Origin: CAYJPV01 sp964396055
GTDB lineage: Bacteria; Acidobacteriota; Vicinamibacteria; Vicinamibacterales; JAKQTR01
Direction: 5' to 3'
Assembly (NCBI GenBank): GCA_964396055.1
Contig: CAYNDV010000019.1
Span: 1 to 49,982 of the forward strand
Length of the DNA: 49,982 bases
The notes under the pieces were generated by a model. That model saw only the letters and a program-made list of their open reading frames with translations, made no database searches and had not been told where the DNA came from. Made by a program: the position numbers and the translations under genes. Shown here in pieces: positions 23,830-32,643 of this stretch. The stretch's first letter is position 1. Each line of letters opens with the position of its first letter.

Positions 23830-26463
23830 GTGCGGAAGCTGTCGTTGATCGTCCTCGCCCTGCTCCTGGCCGCCGTCCCGGCCGCCGCCGACGACCAGGG
23901 CCGCCGCGGGCGGCTGGTCGTCACGGTGACCGACCAGACCGACTCCGTGATCCAGAACGCCGCGGTCACCGTGACGTCCCAGGACGGCCAGGCGTCCGTC
24001 GCCCCGATCGCGCCAGCCACCACCGACGACTCGGGCGTGGCCATCGTCGGCGGCCTGCCCGATGGACGCTACACGATCCACGTGGAGTTCCCGGGCTTCC
24101 GCCCGGCCGAGTTGCGCGACGTGCGCGTGCGCGGCGGCGACACGCGCCGCCGCATCGTCCTGCAGATTGGTGGATTCGATGAGGCCGTCACCGTGGAGCG
24201 CGATCGGCAGAGCGCGTCGCTCGACCCCGGCAGCGCCTTCAGCAGCGTCATGACCCGCGAGCAGATCGACGCCTTGCCCGACGATCCCGACGAGATGGAA
24301 GCCGTGCTGAAGGCCATGTCGCCGCCGGGATCGACCATCCGCGTGGACGGGTTCACCGGCGGCAAACTGCCCCCGAAGTCGCAGATCCGGTCGATCCGCC
24401 TGCCGCGGATGGACATGTTCGCCGCGCAGAACCACGGCGGCATGATGGGCATGATGTTCATCGACATCATGACCCAGCCCGGCAACGGGCCCCTGCGCGG
24501 CAGCGTCGACTTCAACTTCATGGACGACGTCTTCAACGCGCGCAACGTGTTCACGCCCGAAAAGCCCGAGGAGCAGCTGCGCCAGACGGGGTTCTCGCTG
24601 TCGGGCACCCTGAAACCCAACAAGACCTCGTTCTCGATCTACGGCAGCGGCGGCTCACAGTACTCGTCGCCCAACCTGCTGGCCGTCCTGCCGGACGGCA
24701 CGACGGCCACCGATACCCTGCGCCAGCCGCGCGACAGCTACCAGATCAACGCCCGCCTGGACCACGCGATCAACAAGGACCACGCCATGCGCGTGAGCCT
24801 GGACCGCGGGTGGAACCGCACGCAGAACCTCGGCGTGGGGGGCTACGACCTGTTCGAACGGGCGTACGACCAGACGGCTTCCACCAGCACGCTTCGCCTG
24901 TCCGAGAACGGCCCCCTGGGCCGCAAGGGGTTCACCGAGTCGCGGCTGCAGCTGCGCTGGTCGTCAAGCGAGAGCGAGTCGGCCCTGGAAGCGCCGACCG
25001 TGCGCGTGCAGGATGCCTTCACCGCCGGCGGCGCCCAGCAGATCGGCGGGCGCCGGGCGTTCGAGGCCGAACTCGCGTCCGACCTCGACTATGTGAGGGG
25101 CGCCCATTCGTGGCGCATGGGCGTCCTTTTTGAGGCCGGCCGGTACCGCTCGGACGACACCACCAACTACCTCGGCACCTACACCTTTGCGAGCCAGGCC
25201 GACTTCGACGCCGGCCGCCCGTCGAACTTCACGCGCCGCGACGGCGATCCCGCCCTCGCGTACTCGACGTGGCAGGCCGGGCTGTACGTGCAGGACGACT
25301 GGCGCGTGTCGCGCAGCCTGCTCGTGTCCCCGGGCGTGCGGTTCGGCGCGCAGAGCCACATGGACGACGGCCTCAATCTCTCGCCACGGGTGTCGGCGGC
25401 GTGGTCGCCGCTGCGCAGCGGCAACCTCACCCTGCGAGGCAGCTACGGCTACTTCTACGACTGGATCGCCAGCGACCTCTACAAGCAGACGTTGCTCGTC
25501 GACGGCTACCGCCTGCGCGAGGTCAACCTGTTCCGCCCGTCGTTCCCGGACCCCGGCGACGAGGGCGAGGTCGTGCCGACCAACCGGTACCTGTGGTCGG
25601 ACGACCTCAGCCTGCCGAACGCCCACCGCGTGACCATGGGCCTCGAGCGCACGCTGACGAAGAACACGCGCCTGAGCGCGAACTACAGCCGCGGCTGGGG
25701 CCGCAGCCTGCTGCGCGGCCGCAATCTCAACGTGCCGATCCTCGGCGTCCGCCCCGACCCGGCGTTTGCCAACGTCGTCGAGATGACTGGCGATGCCGAG
25801 TCGCGGTCCCAGTCGCTGGGGATCTTCTACAGCTTCGTGCGGATGGACTGGCACCGGACCTTCTTCTCGGCGAACTACAACTGGTCGAAGTCCGAGACGA
25901 ACACGACCGGCGCCTTCTCGCTGCCGGAGCGCGCCGATGCCATCGACGCGGAGTGGGGCCCATCGGTCGGCGACATCCGCCACCGCTTCGGCCTGTCGTT
26001 CAGCTCATCGCCGTTCCGCAACTTCACCGTCGGCATCAATGCGCGGGCACAGTCGGGCATGCCCTACAACGTCACGACGGGACGCGACAACAACACCGAC
26101 GGGGTGTTCAACGACCGACCGGCCGGCACGGGCCGGAACTCGGAGCGCGGCGCGGCGCAGGTGGATCTCGGCGGACGGATGTCCTACGCCATCGGGTTCG
26201 GCACGCGCAAGCAGACGGGCGGGGGGCCGGGTGGCATGGCCGTCCGCGTGGAGATGGGCGGCGGCGGCGGCCTGGCGCCCGGCTTCGGCGGCGGCGCCGA
26301 AGAGAAGCGGTACCGCGTGGAGTTCTACGTGTCGGGACAGAACCTGCTGAACCGCGCGAACTTCACGTCGTACAGCTTCGTGGAAACGTCACCGTTCTTC
26401 GGCCAGCCCACGGCGGCCGCCAACCCCCGCAAGCTGCAGGTGGGCGCGCGCTTCAGCTTCTGA
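23830..26463 (+). CDS. TonB-dependent receptor with carboxypeptidase-regulatory domain
   Basis: The protein has 877 residues from GTG 23830 (AAGGAG upstream); the frame extends further upstream only through repeat DNA. Residues 1-21 are a signal peptide. Residues 30-115 form a CarboxypepD_reg-like domain (LVVTVTDQTDSVIQNAAVTV, then GLPDGRYTIHVEFPGFRP). A plug-like part follows (MTREQIDALPDDPDEMEAVL, IRVDGFTGG), then a long beta-barrel with many aromatic-ended strands, closing with NPRKLQVGARFSF. It is an outer-membrane transporter. A methionine-rich stretch (GGMMGMMFIDIM) and late glycine-rich loops are unusual. The substrate is unknown. Control by the adjacent two-component system is likely. 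Confidence 0.88.
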   Translation: MRKLSLIVLALLLAAVPAAADDQGRRGRLVVTVTDQTDSVIQNAAVTVTSQDGQASVAPIAPATTDDSGVAIVGGLPDGRYTIHVEFPGFRPAELRDVRVRGGDTRRRIVLQIGGFDEAVTVERDRQSASLDPGSAFSSVMTREQIDALPDDPDEMEAVLKAMSPPGSTIRVDGFTGGKLPPKSQIRSIRLPRMDMFAAQNHGGMMGMMFIDIMTQPGNGPLRGSVDFNFMDDVFNARNVFTPEKPEEQLRQTGFSLSGTLKPNKTSFSIYGSGGSQYSSPNLLAVLPDGTTATDTLRQPRDSYQINARLDHAINKDHAMRVSLDRGWNRTQNLGVGGYDLFERAYDQTASTSTLRLSENGPLGRKGFTESRLQLRWSSSESESALEAPTVRVQDAFTAGGAQQIGGRRAFEAELASDLDYVRGAHSWRMGVLFEAGRYRSDDTTNYLGTYTFASQADFDAGRPSNFTRRDGDPALAYSTWQAGLYVQDDWRVSRSLLVSPGVRFGAQSHMDDGLNLSPRVSAAWSPLRSGNLTLRGSYGYFYDWIASDLYKQTLLVDGYRLREVNLFRPSFPDPGDEGEVVPTNRYLWSDDLSLPNAHRVTMGLERTLTKNTRLSANYSRGWGRSLLRGRNLNVPILGVRPDPAFANVVEMTGDAESRSQSLGIFYSFVRMDWHRTFFSANYNWSKSETNTTGAFSLPERADAIDAEWGPSVGDIRHRFGLSFSSSPFRNFTVGINARAQSGMPYNVTTGRDNNTDGVFNDRPAGTGRNSERGAAQVDLGGRMSYAIGFGTRKQTGGGPGGMAVRVEMGGGGGLAPGFGGGAEEKRYRVEFYVSGQNLLNRANFTSYSFVETSPFFGQPTAAANPRKLQVGARFSF

Positions 26464-26478
26464 GGGACGTCCGTCGTG

Positions 26479-26527
26479 GCGTCCGGCTTCAGCCGGACGC
26501 CGGCCGGGGCTGGCTACAGCCAGCCCC
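26479..26527. repeat. Pair of 22-base palindromes between convergent genes
   Basis: Two perfect hairpins, each 10-2-10, lie 5 bases apart: arms GCGTCCGGCT/AGCCGGACGC (26479-26500) and GGGGCTGGCT/AGCCAGCCCC (26506-26527). The stems differ in sequence but keep pairing and share GGCT..AGCC next to the loop. The second contains the TAG stop of the downstream minus-strand gene (26514-26516). They may act as a two-way transcript end. Confidence 0.8.
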
Positions 26528-27167
26528 CACGACTCGTTCCGGCCCCCAGCAGGAGCCCGCCCCGATAGAGCAGGTAGAGCGCCACCATCTGCACCACGTG
26601 GAACAGATCGTTGTGGTTGAAGTGCGGATGCGGCGCCACCTTGAAGGCCTGGATCGCACCGGCGACGGCCGACACCACGACGCCGGCCGTCAACCAGGGC
26701 GCCGCGGCCGCGGCGGGCGCCGCCCGCGACAGCCACACCACGACGAGCATCAGCATCAGCGCCGATCCATAGTCGTAGATCACGTAGATGAAGTCGTCGT
26801 GCGACGACATCCACCACACGTAGATCGCGAGCTTGACCACGACGAAGGCCAGCCACGCGCGCTGCACCGTGCCGGTGGTGCCGGCGATGGCCACGGCGGC
26901 CAGCAGGCACGCGCTGCCCACGCCGGTGGCAACCAGCGTGGCCTTCCACAGCAGACGGGCCGTCGCAACCGGCATCAGCTGCACGAAGCCATGGTGCGTC
27001 CCGCCCGCGAACGAGGCGACGGCCGTCGCCGCAAACGCCCCGGCCCACAGCAGCACCGCGGTCTGGCCGGCCGCAGCCCCGGCGCGCAGCAACCGCATTG
27101 CCAGCACCGCGGCCAGCGCGCCCATGACGTAATCCGTGATCATCGTCATCGGCTCAGTCAGGCGCAT
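26514..27167 (-). CDS. Multi-pass membrane protein, possibly DUF6962 family
   Basis: The protein has 217 residues from ATG 27167, two bases after the methyltransferase stop (TGACCATG). About seven hydrophobic helices are visible, with short His-rich loops (GGTHHGFVQL, APHPHFNHNDLFHVVQMVALYLLYRGG). It resembles small membrane proteins annotated DUF6962, but I rely on general pattern. The clustered His residues at helix ends could bind metal, or the fold could be related to ceramidase-like seven-helix hydrolases; this is speculation. Translational coupling to the O-methyltransferase suggests a shared pathway. Confidence 0.6.
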   Translation of the reverse strand: MRLTEPMTMITDYVMGALAAVLAMRLLRAGAAAGQTAVLLWAGAFAATAVASFAGGTHHGFVQLMPVATARLLWKATLVATGVGSACLLAAVAIAGTTGTVQRAWLAFVVVKLAIYVWWMSSHDDFIYVIYDYGSALMLMLVVVWLSRAAPAAAAAPWLTAGVVVSAVAGAIQAFKVAPHPHFNHNDLFHVVQMVALYLLYRGGLLLGAGTSRGGWL

Positions 27168-27169
27168 GG

Positions 27170-28165
27170 TCACGTCCGCCGGCCGGTGATGATGTCCGTG
27201 CCGAACGGCGTGGGCGTGCGCGTGATATCCGCGAGGCCTGCGGCCGTGAGCCAACCGGCGATCTCAGCCTCGGTGAAGGTATCGCCGCCGTCGGTGGCCA
27301 CCAGCATGTTCAGCGCGAAGAGCGCGCCGGACGCGGGCGCCACCCGATCGGGCGACATCACCCAGTCCACCACCGCCACCACGCCGCCCGGGTTCAGCAC
27401 CGCCGCGCACGTGGCGATGAGCGCCGCGTTGGCCTCCGGCGGATTGCTGTGCACCACGGCGGACAGAAAGACGAGGTCGAAATTGTCCGGCAGCGGATCG
27501 GTCATGTAGTCGCCCGTGGCGATGGCCACGCGGTCGGCGAGGCCCTCGGCCGCGATGTAGCGCTGCGTGATCGGCACGACGTTCGGCAGGTCGAAGACCA
27601 CCGCGTGCAGGCCCGGCTGCCGCCGCGCCATCGCCATCGCGAAGGCACCGGACCCGCCGCCCACGTCGAGGGCCCGCCGCACGCGCGCCAGCGGCAGCAG
27701 CGCCGCCACGGGATCGGCCTGCTGCCGGGCCCGGTAGTGCATGGCGGCGATGAACGGGTCGAGCCACGCGTCGCCCCGGTCGTTGATGGGCGCGCGCAGG
27801 GCGGGACGGCCTTCGCGCACCGACGACGTCAGCTGGTGCCACGACTGCCACATGCCGGCCGAATGGCCCAGGCTGCCGACGAACTCGGGGCTCGAGGAGA
27901 CGAGGTAGCGCCGGCCGTCGGCCGTGTTGGAGAACCGGTCGCCGGATTTCGCGAGCAGCCCCAGGGCCACCAGCGCGTTCAGCAGGCGGTCAGTCGCGCG
28001 GGCGTGGGTGCCGAGGCGGCCTGCCAGATCGGCGGAGGTCGGCGAGCCGTCGCCGATGGCGGAGAAGAGGTCGAGTTCGACGGCCGTCAGCAGCACGCGG
28101 CTTTGCTGGAACGCCGTCGCGGTTTCGCGCAGCGTGGCCGGCGTCCATGAGCGGGATTCGGACAT
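27170..28165 (-). CDS. SAM-dependent O-methyltransferase (AdoMet_MTases class, winged-helix dimerisation domain)
   Basis: The protein has 331 residues from ATG 28165; ATG 28174 in the same frame is equally possible. Residues 10-95 form the helical, winged-helix dimerisation domain seen in plant-like and polyketide O-methyltransferases (LLTAVELDLFSAIGDGSPTSADLAGRLGTHARATDRLLNALVALG). The Rossmann core follows: ALDVGGGSGAFAMAMARR binds SAM, VFDLPNVVPITQRYI and DLVFLSAVVHSNPPE are typical. The acceptor is unknown. The upstream racemase ends about 40 bases away across two AAAAGGGGCC palindromes, which may end its transcript. The membrane protein downstream is coupled. Confidence 0.88.
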   Translation of the reverse strand: MSESRSWTPATLRETATAFQQSRVLLTAVELDLFSAIGDGSPTSADLAGRLGTHARATDRLLNALVALGLLAKSGDRFSNTADGRRYLVSSSPEFVGSLGHSAGMWQSWHQLTSSVREGRPALRAPINDRGDAWLDPFIAAMHYRARQQADPVAALLPLARVRRALDVGGGSGAFAMAMARRQPGLHAVVFDLPNVVPITQRYIAAEGLADRVAIATGDYMTDPLPDNFDLVFLSAVVHSNPPEANAALIATCAAVLNPGGVVAVVDWVMSPDRVAPASGALFALNMLVATDGGDTFTEAEIAGWLTAAGLADITRTPTPFGTDIITGRRT

Positions 28166-28180
28166 GCCCCGCATTATGCC

Positions 28181-28231
28181 AAAAAGGGGCCAGGCCCCTT
28201 TTCTTTTAGGAAAGGGGCCTGGCCCCTTTTT
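28181..28231. repeat. Two AAAAGGGGCC palindromes, terminator-like
   Basis: Two inverted repeats with AAAAGGGGCC/GGCCCCTTTT arms around one central A/T lie at 28182-28202 and 28211-28231. A-runs on one side and T-runs on the other make each a plausible two-way Rho-independent terminator. The second encodes the last residues of the racemase (EKGARPLS) just before its TAA. Confidence 0.8.
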
Positions 28232-29077
28232 CGGCGAGGGCGAACTCGGCGGCGGCCTCGGCGTGNNNNNNNNNNNNNNNNNNNNNNNNNNNNNNNNNNN
28301 NNNNNNNNNNNNNNNNNNNNNNNNNNNNNNNNNNNNNNNNNNNNNNNNNNNNNNNNNNNNNNNNNAAAGGGGCCTGGCCCCTTTTTCGGCGAGGGCGAAC
28401 TCGGCGGCGGCCTCGGCGTGGATCCGCGCCGTGTCGAAGAGCGGCACGGCCGCATCCTCCGGCCGCAGCAGCAGCCCGATCTCCGTGCAGCCCAGGATGA
28501 CGCCCTCCGCGCCCTGCCCCACCAGGTCGCCCACGATGGCCCGGTACGCCGCCCGCGAGTCGTCGCGCACGTGCCCGAGACACAGTTCGTCGTAGATGAC
28601 CCGGTGCACGGTCTCGCGCTGCGCGGCCGGCGGCGTCACCACCGTCAGCCCGTGACGCCCGGCCAGCCGCCCCCGGTAGAACTCCTCCTCCATCGTGAAC
28701 CGCGTGCCGAGCAGGCCGACGCGCGTCACCCCGGCAGCCTTCACGCGGTCGGCGGTGGCATCGGCAATGTGCAGCAGCGGCACATCCACGGCCGCCTCGA
28801 TCTGCGGCGCCACCTTGTGCATGGTATTCGTGCACAGGACGAGGAAGTCGGCCCCGGCCCGGCGGACAGCCCTCGCCGCGCCCGCCAGGATTTCGCCGGA
28901 CTCCTCCCAGCGCCCTTCGTGCTGCAGGCGCTCGATCTCCTGGAATTCCACGCTGAACATCGCGATGCGGGCCGAGTGCAGACCGCCCAGCCTCTGCCCG
29001 ACGACCCGGTTGATGACCTGGTAATACGGGATCGTGGATTCCCAGCTCATGCCGCCGATCAAGCCGACCGTCTTCAT
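28206..29077 (-). CDS. Aspartate/glutamate racemase family protein (interrupted by a probable false gap)
   Basis: The gene starts at ATG 29077 (MKTVGLIGGMSWESTIPYYQ). The two catalytic Cys are in VLCTNTMHK and LGCTEIGLL, as in aspartate racemases; it converts L- and D-forms of Asp or Glu, for cell wall or D-amino-acid metabolism. A 100-N gap lies at 28266-28365, but the 55 bases on each side are identical. Merging that overlap removes 155 bases and leaves 717 bases, an intact 239-codon frame of normal family length, ending EKGARPLS at TAA 28206-28208. The fit of frame and length supports an artefactual gap. The C-terminus is encoded by a palindromic repeat. Confidence 0.82.
28266..28365. other. 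100-N gap with identical 55-bp flanks
   Basis: Bases 28211-28265 and 28366-28420 are the same 55-mer. This points to two contigs that overlap by an assembly k-mer and were joined with N instead of being merged. Confidence 0.8.
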
Positions 29078-29439
29078 GGGTGCGCTCCCGGGGGTCTCGC
29101 CATTATTGACCAGGAGGCGCGGGCGCCTGGAGGGTACACGACCGGGCGGGAGAGAAAGAGTGCGACGGCGGGCGGGAGTCGCAGGACCCTGACGACTCTG
29201 AGGAGGAAGGCCGCCCGCCGACGCCAGGTAAGGACAATATGCGCCGTCCGCCGCTGCCCGTGGTTCCCGCCGCCATCGCGGCCGGTTCGGTCCCGGTTCG
29301 GTTTCAAACTGCAATCTCCTACGAAACCTCACGCGCCCGAAGGCATTCCGAAGAATTCAGTAAGCCCCGCCGGGAGACCCGTGCGTCTAAGCGATGCAGA
29401 GGGATCCGGCAGCCCCCGGCCGGACGGGGAGGGCAAGGC
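29078..29439. promoter_or_regulatory. Divergent intergenic region with an 11-bp phased direct repeat
   Basis: This 362-bp region lies between the racemase and the winged-helix-TPR regulator. CCGGTTCGGT occurs at 29282-29291 and again at 29293-29302, an 11-base step that would suit a winged-helix dimer binding one DNA face. I see no clear -35/-10 pair. The rest holds no recognised gene or repeat family. Confidence 0.4.
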
Positions 29440-31851
29440 ATGACGGACCACGAACACGCTGCCGCCGGCAACACGATGCCCCTGGCGGCCGACTTCATGC
29501 TGGGCGACTGGCTCATCCAGCCCAGCCTCAACCGCACGTCGCGCAACGGGACCCAGGTCCACCTCCGGCCGCAGTTGATGGACGTGCTGGTGTGCCTGGC
29601 CCACGGCGCCGGCCGGCCGGTGTCGCGCGACGAACTGCTCGACCGCGTGTGGCCCAACCAGTTCGTCGCCGACACGGCGCTGGCCCGGTGCGTGGCGGAA
29701 CTGCGCCAGGCCCTCGGAGATCAGGCCCAGTCGCCCACCATCATCGAGACGATCCCGAAACGCGGCTACCGCCTGATCGCGCCGGTGACCGAGGTGCCGC
29801 CAGACAGCGCGGAGGTGGCCGCCGGGCCGGCCGACGCCGCGTCACCCGGGACGCCCGCGTCGGACCCGGCCGCCGCGCCGACGGGGGAGGTCCCCGCGGC
29901 GCCTGGCGAACCAGCGCAGGCGCGGCGCCCGGCCGCAGCGCGCCTGTTTGTCCGGGCAGCCATCGCCGCGGTGATCGTCGCCGCCGCCGCCCTCGCGTGG
30001 GAGCTGAACCGGGGCGCCGCCACCCCGCCGCTCGCGGAGCGGGATCCAGTGGTCCTGACCTTCACGAATACCACGGGTGACCCGGTGTTCGACGGCGCCC
30101 TGCGCCTGGCCCTGGCCATCCACCTGGAGCAATCGCCCTACCTCCGCGTCACCTCCGAACGCAGCGTCCAGGACACGGTGCGGCTGCTGGGCCAGCCGAC
30201 GCCGGCCGTCGTCACCCCCGATCTGGCCTTCCTGGTGTGCGAACGGATCGGGGCCGCCGCCGTCATCAACGGCTCGATCGCGGCGCTGGGTCAGCGATAC
30301 GTCGTCGGCCTCGAAGCCGTCGGATGCGCCAGCCGCGACACGCTGGCGCGGGCGCAGGCCGAAGCCGGCCGCAAGGAACAGGTGCTCGAGGCCCTCGAGC
30401 GGGCCGCCAACCAGTTGCGGCGTGACGTGGGCGAGTCGATGGCGTCGGTGGGCCGATTCGACGTGCCGCTGGTGCAGGCCACCACGCCGTCGCTCGAAGC
30501 CCTGCGGGCCGTGAGCCTGGGCGACCGGGCGAAGTACCAGGGCGGCGACCCGGAGGCCCTCACCCACTACCAGCGCGCGGTCACGATCGATCCCGACTTC
30601 GCCCTGGCCTACGCGCGCATCGGCGTCGGCTACCTCAACCTGCGCCGCCGCGGCGAGGCGGTGGCACCGCTGACCAGGGCCTTCGAGCTGCGCAACCGCG
30701 TGTCGGAACCCGAACGGCTCTACATCGAGGCGCACTACTACAACGGCGTGCTGGAAAGCCCCCTGCGGGCCATCGAAGCGTTCTCGGTGCTGCGGCGCAC
30801 GCCGGCCATGGCCGTGACGTCCCTGGTGAACCTCGGATCGCTGTACCAGCAGGTGGGCCTGTGGCAGGACGCCGTGGACGTGGCGGCCGAAGCCGTGCGC
30901 CTCGAGCCGCACAATGCGATTGCCCACGTCGTGTCCGCCGGCGCGCTCACGGGATCGGGCCGGTTCGCCGAGGCCCTCAAGGTGATCGACGAGTCGGCCG
31001 CCCGCGGCCTGCAATCGCCGAACACGCACGACCTGCGCTTCTCGCTGGCGTTCCTGACCGGCAACACGCAGGCCATGGCGGAAGAAGAGGCCTACGCGGA
31101 ACGCGAGCCGGCGATGTCGTCCTTCCTGCTGACCCGGCACGCGCGCATGGCCATGCACGCCGGCCGCCTGGGCGAGGCCCGCCGGCTCTGGGCGCTGGTT
31201 CGTGCCGACGCCGACGCCAGGCGCGACGAGACGTCGGCGTCGATGGCGCTGCTCTCCGAGGCCGGCAGCGCGGCGCTGCTCGGCGACGAGGCCGGCGCCC
31301 GGCAGTCGCTCGAAGCGGCGCTGCAGATCGACCGCAGCCCCAGCCGGGTGGCCCAGAGCGCACTGGTCATGGCCCTGGCGGGCGACACGGCCGCCTCCCG
31401 CCGCTTCCTCGCCGAATACGACCGCGTCGTCGAGGCCGGCACGCAGCGCGACCTGGAGTTCATCGTCCCCGCCCGGGCGGCCCTGGCCGTGGCCGAGGGA
31501 CGGTTCGCCGAGGTGCCGGCGCTGCTGGAGCCGATCAAGCCGTACGAGATGGGCACGCGGTTCGAGTACCTGCCGTCCTTCATCCGCGCGCATGCGTGGC
31601 TCGGCCAGGGCGAGTACGAGGAGGCGGCGCGGGCGTTCCAGGTGATCCTCGATCACCGCGGCGTCAGCCCCTGGTCAATCCTGCATCCGCTGGCCTGGCT
31701 GGGGCAGGCGCGGGCCTGCGCCGGGGCGGGCAAGACCGCCGACGCCCGCCGGAGCCTGGAGACGTTCCTGACGTTGTGGCAGGACGCGGATCCCGGCATC
31801 GCCCTGCTGGCGCGCGCCCGCCGCGACGCCGCCGCGGTCGCCGGCCGCTAG
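29440..31851 (+). CDS. Membrane-anchored winged-helix (OmpR/CadC-type) regulator with TPR domain
   Basis: The protein has 803 residues from ATG 29440, with GGGGAGGG upstream. Residues 20-113 are a transcriptional-regulator C-terminal-type winged helix (HLRPQLMDVLVCLA, DELLDRVWPNQFVADTALARCVAELRQALGD, IIETIPKRGYRLIAPV). A Pro/Ala-rich linker leads to one membrane helix at 170-188. The rest contains a TolB-N/FlgO-like part (VVLTFTNTTGDPVFDGALRLALAIHLEQSPYL, ERIGAAAVINGSIAALG) and then TPR-like helices. CadC-like layout suggests DNA binding inside and sensing outside, or a protein-scaffold role. It is a paralogue of 32644-35094, with the same domain order. The gene it controls is unknown. Confidence 0.85.
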   Translation: MTDHEHAAAGNTMPLAADFMLGDWLIQPSLNRTSRNGTQVHLRPQLMDVLVCLAHGAGRPVSRDELLDRVWPNQFVADTALARCVAELRQALGDQAQSPTIIETIPKRGYRLIAPVTEVPPDSAEVAAGPADAASPGTPASDPAAAPTGEVPAAPGEPAQARRPAAARLFVRAAIAAVIVAAAALAWELNRGAATPPLAERDPVVLTFTNTTGDPVFDGALRLALAIHLEQSPYLRVTSERSVQDTVRLLGQPTPAVVTPDLAFLVCERIGAAAVINGSIAALGQRYVVGLEAVGCASRDTLARAQAEAGRKEQVLEALERAANQLRRDVGESMASVGRFDVPLVQATTPSLEALRAVSLGDRAKYQGGDPEALTHYQRAVTIDPDFALAYARIGVGYLNLRRRGEAVAPLTRAFELRNRVSEPERLYIEAHYYNGVLESPLRAIEAFSVLRRTPAMAVTSLVNLGSLYQQVGLWQDAVDVAAEAVRLEPHNAIAHVVSAGALTGSGRFAEALKVIDESAARGLQSPNTHDLRFSLAFLTGNTQAMAEEEAYAEREPAMSSFLLTRHARMAMHAGRLGEARRLWALVRADADARRDETSASMALLSEAGSAALLGDEAGARQSLEAALQIDRSPSRVAQSALVMALAGDTAASRRFLAEYDRVVEAGTQRDLEFIVPARAALAVAEGRFAEVPALLEPIKPYEMGTRFEYLPSFIRAHAWLGQGEYEEAARAFQVILDHRGVSPWSILHPLAWLGQARACAGAGKTADARRSLETFLTLWQDADPGIALLARARRDAAAVAGR

Positions 31852-32496
31852 GCCGAAGGCCGCATCGAGGCGCGGGGCGTCGGACGTGAAGGCCGCCGGC
31901 ACGACGGCGACGTCGGCTGCGGGCACCGGCCACCGAAGCGCGAGGCCCGCGTGGGAGGCCGCCATCAGGCGGGCCTCCACCGCCGCATCCGGCCGGCTCG
32001 CATTCACCTCGAGGGCCACGTCCCGCTCCACGTCCTGGGCCGCGTCGGTTTCATACGTCGCGAACTTCTGGGTGCGCCGCCCGATCTGTTGGAACAGCCG
32101 CACGAGGTCCCCCTCTTCCCGCACCCAGGGCGCCTCGGCCACCTCCAGGGCGTGCTGCAGTTCGTGGCCCAGCATGCGGATCCGCCGCCTGGGATCCAGG
32201 TCGATCGAGATGCGCACCAGCACGTAGCGGAGTGACGAGGCCCGGCTCACCCAGACGAGCGACGCATCGGGTTCGCCGGCCCGCATCCACTTGCACACCA
32301 CGTACGCCACCACATCGCTCGCGGCCAGGCGCGCGTGCTGAACCCGGATCGTCGCCGAACGGGCAAAGCCTGAGACGATCACCGTCGCCCCGCACGGGTC
32401 GAGCGGGCGCACGTGCGGCACGTCGTCACGCGCGTCGGCGCGGCTCCCCGCGCACATCGCCGCCACGCACATCAGCGCCACCGTCGTTCGTCTCAT
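31675..32496 (-). CDS. Secreted protein with HELQH zinc-metalloprotease-like motif
   Basis: The protein has 273 residues from ATG 32496, with signal peptide MRRTTVALMCVAAMCAGSRA. GHELQHALEVAE at 110-121 matches HExxH (His111, Glu112, His115) with an acidic residue soon after; the same motif is also found in non-peptidase structural helices, so activity is uncertain. The core (residues 25-215) includes WVREEGDLVRLFQQIGRR. The last 59 or so codons overlap the 3' end of the convergent winged-helix-TPR gene by 177 bases and are low-complexity, so the natural stop may have been lost or a frameshift may be present. It lies between two paralogous regulators and could be their target or partner. Confidence 0.55.
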   Translation of the reverse strand: MRRTTVALMCVAAMCAGSRADARDDVPHVRPLDPCGATVIVSGFARSATIRVQHARLAASDVVAYVVCKWMRAGEPDASLVWVSRASSLRYVLVRISIDLDPRRRIRMLGHELQHALEVAEAPWVREEGDLVRLFQQIGRRTQKFATYETDAAQDVERDVALEVNASRPDAAVEARLMAASHAGLALRWPVPAADVAVVPAAFTSDAPRLDAAFGLAAGDRGGVAAGARQQGDAGIRVLPQRQERLQAPAGVGGLARPGAGPRLPQPGQRMQD

Positions 32497-32512
32497 GGCC
32501 GCCTCCAGGCGA

Positions 32513-32536
32513 GCACGGCCGGGATTCCCGCCGTGC
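32513..32536. terminator. Hairpin between two minus-strand genes
   Basis: GCACGGCCGGGA pairs with TTCCCGCCGTGC apart from one bulged base, about 110 bases downstream of the larger regulator's stop. It has no T-run. It may end or stabilise the upstream mRNA, or shape the leader of the HELQH gene. Confidence 0.3.
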
Positions 32537-32643
32537 TACCTGGATGGACGTCAGGCGCGGAGTGGAGTTGATCGCGTGGCGTTCGATTCGCCCTGCAGGC
32601 GTGTTCGGGTTACGCGGGTGCGACTGGAAGGGAATCCGAAGAC